Positions 32,101-34,293 of a stretch of DNA of 34,293 bases are shown here, piece by piece; within the stretch, counting starts at the first letter, position 1, and every line of letters begins with the position of its first letter. The notes beneath the pieces are model-generated. The model saw nothing but the letters and a program-made list of their open reading frames with translations, had not been told where the DNA came from and did no database searches. The translations under genes and the position numbers were made by a program. The stretch covers positions 1-34,293 of the forward strand of contig CAZLDQ010000037.1 in NCBI GenBank assembly GCA_964558295.1, read 5' to 3'. The stretch is from JBDKTH01 sp964558295 (GTDB taxonomy: Bacteria > Planctomycetota > Planctomycetia > Pirellulales > Thermoguttaceae).

Positions 32101-32418
32101 GAGCCGCGGGTCCAACGGCTCACGGAAGTCGAACCCCCCAAAGCGGTTCATCCCTTCTTCTGGGCCGGTTACATGCTGATCGACCGTGGCATTTTGCCCG
32201 AACAGGCCGCGTCCGGCGTTCCGGCCCCGGCCGATCCGCCAGGGGTCAAACTCAAACTGAATGAAGAGCCGGCGCCCCCCGGCCAAGGTCTTCCGCCTGC
32301 GATGCAACCGCCGGCCGAAGAGCCGGGCACACAAGTCGAAGGGGCGCCGCGTTCCTCGAGCCGAAAACGGTCCCCGGCGCGCACCGACGCCAAGAAGCGT
32401 TCCTCCCACGCCAAATAG
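29188..32418 (+). CDS. Exported TPR protein with a C-terminal CHAT (caspase-like) peptidase domain
   Basis: 1076 residues. A signal peptide is likely (LWCLLFLVALPSTALAQ). Residues about 45-600 are helical TPR-like repeats (YYNNGEYKRALDQFQSEW, YHTMMGECHYQMGELDKALE, ALLELGRMALASGQFDEALH). A coiled-coil-like linker spans about 550-620. The CHAT domain covers about 625-1000: GHVILAFFQAKGELYGFLL, IVIVPDGILWYVPFEAL, then H889 (FPGFHTAAES) and C913 (FLTACGMMSTGARTLLLSRW) as the candidate His-Cys dyad. These are only 24 residues apart, less than in typical CHAT or caspase folds, so a loop is shortened. The tail is Pro-rich then basic. CHAT proteins are cysteine proteases, often activated by a partner; an exported form is unusual. 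A second exported TPR gene follows. Confidence 0.82.
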   Translation: MGLNGNLQERWRWGTRGALWCLLFLVALPSTALAQLGGDRMAPTHSYFAAIAAYYNNGEYKRALDQFQSEWRGAIKTAQSRWIDSICYHTMMGECHYQMGELDKALEQYTAAVRLYVTFPDWLIRIQMPAAIRPMVTRFQVPWGPSTRRAQLGQYPSTMLTAQGRINNNAAIQKGGVVQQATLYPLQVQEILRCTALAIRRRAELLGPLCPYDPLTSDLVSVLSANPGLPNHWSQAWIDVEYGLALASAGKQTEAMARLNRGLVAAGQYDHQLTATALLELGRMALASGQFDEALHLFHEASISAVYYPDYGLVEESLRYGAMAHLAANRKGVYPPLLVAAAWAKREDLRHLCTSVLLSHAENLGVLSQTAQAMTLIDEAQATIGRREMGAGAIGARLNYLRATLAFQQRRAPQGEEALAAAMNYLRSGSLWLFQIRHVDRCFATGQITTRGSITSRSAMEIYTELLRDPQAVDWITRPMESLAVLMAPHSDSWEHWFLLALDRKEHEVALEIADRARRHRFFSSLAFGGRLESLRWILEAPDRELSKTALLQRQNLLAQYPAYQKLSQQAQNLRAQLEAMPLVADDPAITQKQRELFGQLGTLSLQQEATLREMALRREPADLVFPPLRSLKEIQAGLPNGHVILAFFQAKGELYGFLLNRERYHYWRVKSTIGLTKRITTLLREMGLYEANRELPLKELAEVTWKQTAKQLLDDLLDGSDADFTTDFPEIVIVPDGILWYVPFEALQVNVSDQLRPLIARFRIRYVPTVSLAMPDRPALAANVPTVVVLGRLHPRDDATVSEAAFRDLAAVIPQSTALSKAPLPAPSAMYAVLMRRLIVLDDIVSSEQGDYAWSPIPLDRGKPGSFLNDWFALPWGGPEVMIFPGFHTAAESALKRVNPATPGAEVFLTACGMMSTGARTLLLSRWRTGGKSSRDIVREFAQELPYTSPADAWQRAVLVTVDTPLDLEAEPRVQRLTEVEPPKAVHPFFWAGYMLIDRGILPEQAASGVPAPADPPGVKLKLNEEPAPPGQGLPPAMQPPAEEPGTQVEGAPRSSSRKRSPARTDAKKRSSHAK

Positions 32419-32522
32419 TGGGGAAGTGATTCGTCGGTTGCCCTTAGGTTGGTGTGGACTCTGCCGGCCTAGGGATCCTATCATTACGATAAGCCCCCGA
32501 TCAGATTCTGGAGCACGATTCC

Positions 32523-34293
32523 ATGCGGTTTCTTCTTTCTACGGTTACGACCCTCAGTCTTTCCCTCGGCCTCCTTGGAGCCCCTTGGGCCGCAGCGGCC
32601 GACGAGAGCCCTGAAAACCTCGACCAGTTGACCGCCGCCCAACTGCTTGACAAGGCCACCACGGCCAAGTTGACGGCCGACTCGATCAATGATCTGGCCC
32701 AGGTGATCCGCCTCCTGGAAAAGGCCCTTGAAAAGGGACTTGACGCCTCCGGCAAACAGTTTGCCGAGGAACTCTTGGCCGCGACCCGGATCCAGCGGGG
32801 CACGGTCATCTCCCACGCCGTATTCGGCACGATCCCGCCTGATCCCAACTGGCGCGACTTCCGCCGCCTTGCCCTGGACGACTTGGAAAAAGGCGTGGCC
32901 ATCCTCCACGATCAGCCTGAGGCCCTCTTGGCCATTGCCCAACTGAACATGCTCCCCGGTGGCGACGCGAAACGAGTCACCTCGGCCCTCGACGAAGCCG
33001 TTCGCCAAGCCGACGCGACCCCTTTGATCAAGGTTAAAGCCCTCCTTCTTCGCGCTGGACTGACCGAAGACCCGCAGAAGAAACTCGCCGATCTCAATGA
33101 AGCCGTACGCGCGGCGCCGAACAATGCCGCGGGGCTGCGGGCCCGCGGCTCCTTGTACTTCGATCAGAACAAGTTCACCGAAGCCCTTGACGATTTCAAT
33201 GCGGCCCTGAAAATCGAGCCGCAAAGCGCCCCCCTCTTGACCGCCCGCGGCATGACCCTCGTGGAACTCAAGCGCTATGAGGACGCCGTGGCCGATTTCC
33301 AGAAAGCCCACCAGCTTGAACCAAAGGCCGCCATCCCTCTCTTCCAGATCGGTCGCATCTATGGAATGCAGAGCAAGTTCGACAAGGCCCTCGAAGCACT
33401 CAATCAGGCCCATGTCCTCGATCCGGCCAACCCCGGCATACTTTTATTGCGGGCTACCGTTTATCAGCAACTTGACCAGAAAGACCAGGCGCTGGCCGAC
33501 GTCGATCGGGTGCTCAAACTTCGTCCCGGCCAACCCCTGGCAATGCAGCTCCGCGCGGCCCTCTTGGCCGGCTCCAACAAGTTCGAGGAGGCAATCAGCC
33601 AACTCGAAGCCCTCCAACGGATCTCTCCCGACAATCCCGACGTCGATCTGCAACTGGCCATGTTCTACAACGTCGAAGGCAAACCGCGCAAAGCCATTGA
33701 GCTGTTCTCCAAGGTCCTGACGAAAGAACCGCAAAACTTTGTCGCCCTACGTGGCCGGGCCGACGCCCTGCTCTCCGTCGGCCGACAGGCTGAAGCCATT
33801 ACCGACTACGAAACGGCCCTCAAAGTCCGTCCCGACGACGCTGGCGTGCTCAACAACCTTGCCTGGGTCCTGGCCACCTCGCCCGACGACAAACTCCGCA
33901 ATGGCAAGCGGTCGATCGAACTGGGCACCAAGGCCTGTCAGGTCACCGAGTACAAGCAAGCCCATATCCTGAGCACCCTGGCCGCCGGCTACGCCGAGAC
34001 GGGCGACTTCCAAACGGCCATCAAGTGGGCGCAGAAGGCGGTCGAACTGGGCAAGGAGGACCAAAAGGAAGCCTTGGCCAAGGAACTGGCCAGTTACAAG
34101 GAAGGGAAGCCGGTCCGCGAGCTGCAGAACATCCCTGAGGCCGAAGACCCCAAACTCCCTACTCTCGAAAGGCCTCAAACCCCCGAGAAGCCGGGCTCCC
34201 AGCCCAATCCCAAACCGGACACAGCCTCTCCCGCTCCCCCAGCTCTCCAACCCGCCCTGGAAGAACCGGGCCTCCTTACCCCCCCCCCCCACC
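32523..34293 (+). CDS. Exported tetratricopeptide-repeat protein (3' end outside window)
   Basis: Open from the ATG at 32523 to the window end (590 codons, no stop). A signal peptide is likely (MRFLLSTVTTLSLSLGLL, cut near AAAADES). From about residue 195 to 520 there are seven or eight TPR units (GLRARGSLYFDQNKFTEAL, LLTARGMTLVELKRYEDAV, ALRGRADALLSVGRQAEAI, LAWVLATSPDDKLRNG). The last visible part is Pro/Glu-rich (about 545-590) and ends in an 11-base C run (34280-34290). TPRs bind partner proteins; with the upstream TPR-CHAT gene 104 bases away on the same strand they may form an envelope complex. No catalytic motif is seen. Confidence 0.88.
   Translation, partial: MRFLLSTVTTLSLSLGLLGAPWAAAADESPENLDQLTAAQLLDKATTAKLTADSINDLAQVIRLLEKALEKGLDASGKQFAEELLAATRIQRGTVISHAVFGTIPPDPNWRDFRRLALDDLEKGVAILHDQPEALLAIAQLNMLPGGDAKRVTSALDEAVRQADATPLIKVKALLLRAGLTEDPQKKLADLNEAVRAAPNNAAGLRARGSLYFDQNKFTEALDDFNAALKIEPQSAPLLTARGMTLVELKRYEDAVADFQKAHQLEPKAAIPLFQIGRIYGMQSKFDKALEALNQAHVLDPANPGILLLRATVYQQLDQKDQALADVDRVLKLRPGQPLAMQLRAALLAGSNKFEEAISQLEALQRISPDNPDVDLQLAMFYNVEGKPRKAIELFSKVLTKEPQNFVALRGRADALLSVGRQAEAITDYETALKVRPDDAGVLNNLAWVLATSPDDKLRNGKRSIELGTKACQVTEYKQAHILSTLAAGYAETGDFQTAIKWAQKAVELGKEDQKEALAKELASYKEGKPVRELQNIPEAEDPKLPTLERPQTPEKPGSQPNPKPDTASPAPPALQPALEEPGLLTPPPH

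Noticed and set aside
29188..32418. Gasdermin or CRISPR-linked CHAT defence system
   Set aside because: The protein has a signal peptide and the neighbours are an exported TPR protein and a lipoprotein; no pore-forming or Cas gene is present.

Overview
The window looks like a piece of a planctomycete chromosome, probably a Pirellulales/Thermoguttaceae-type lineage and probably from a scaffolded (possibly metagenomic) assembly. Support: a pseudopilin-like protein of the DUF1559 type, several lipoproteins, exported TPR and CHAT proteins, a squalene-cyclase-like terpenoid locus, high G+C, and short-period repeats in many gene gaps. A run of ten N bases (19360-19369) is an assembly join. Taxonomy is inferred from gene content only; no rRNA or tRNA gene was seen.

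Layout. 1-1100 (-): a sensor protein cut by the window start. 1377-2390 (-): a sugar isomerase-like TIM barrel. 2614-3930 (+): a secreted M14 zinc carboxypeptidase, followed by the remnant of a second, different M14 peptidase (3931-4257). A strong terminator hairpin (4421-4475) lies just before a translationally coupled pair, a class III aminotransferase and a Gfo/Idh/MocA oxidoreductase (4508-7155), followed by a small membrane protein. 7669-9732: queuosine precursor genes queF (-), queC (+) and queE (+). csrA (9740-9919, -) faces queE.

10107-19248 is one long minus-strand block. Read in its transcription direction it holds a squalene-hopene-cyclase-like protein, a DUF116-polyprenyl synthase fusion, a prenyltransferase-beta-like alpha/alpha barrel, an ABC ATPase and a very large FtsX-type permease. 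A radical SAM protein diverges from its head (19468-20658). I read 14517-20658 as a terpenoid locus: the synthase would make a linear polyprenyl diphosphate, the cyclase would fold it or a derivative, and the radical SAM enzyme may modify the product. No squalene synthase is present here, so the substrate is open. This is the best candidate for an undescribed system in the window.

20731-24265 holds a quinone-oxidoreductase-like MDR enzyme, ribD and a divergent YchF-like GTPase. 24612-28812 (-) holds two small lipoproteins, a DUF1559 protein, a protein of unknown function with a Nudix-like stretch, and a GlsB/YeaQ-type membrane protein. 29188-34293 (+) holds an exported TPR-CHAT protein and a second exported TPR protein cut by the window end.

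A separate structural theme is that at least eight loci, nearly all in gene gaps, carry degenerate repeats with a 7-bp period. In six gaps two arrays of related unit face each other in inverted orientation, and in two places the array has entered the 3' end of a gene.
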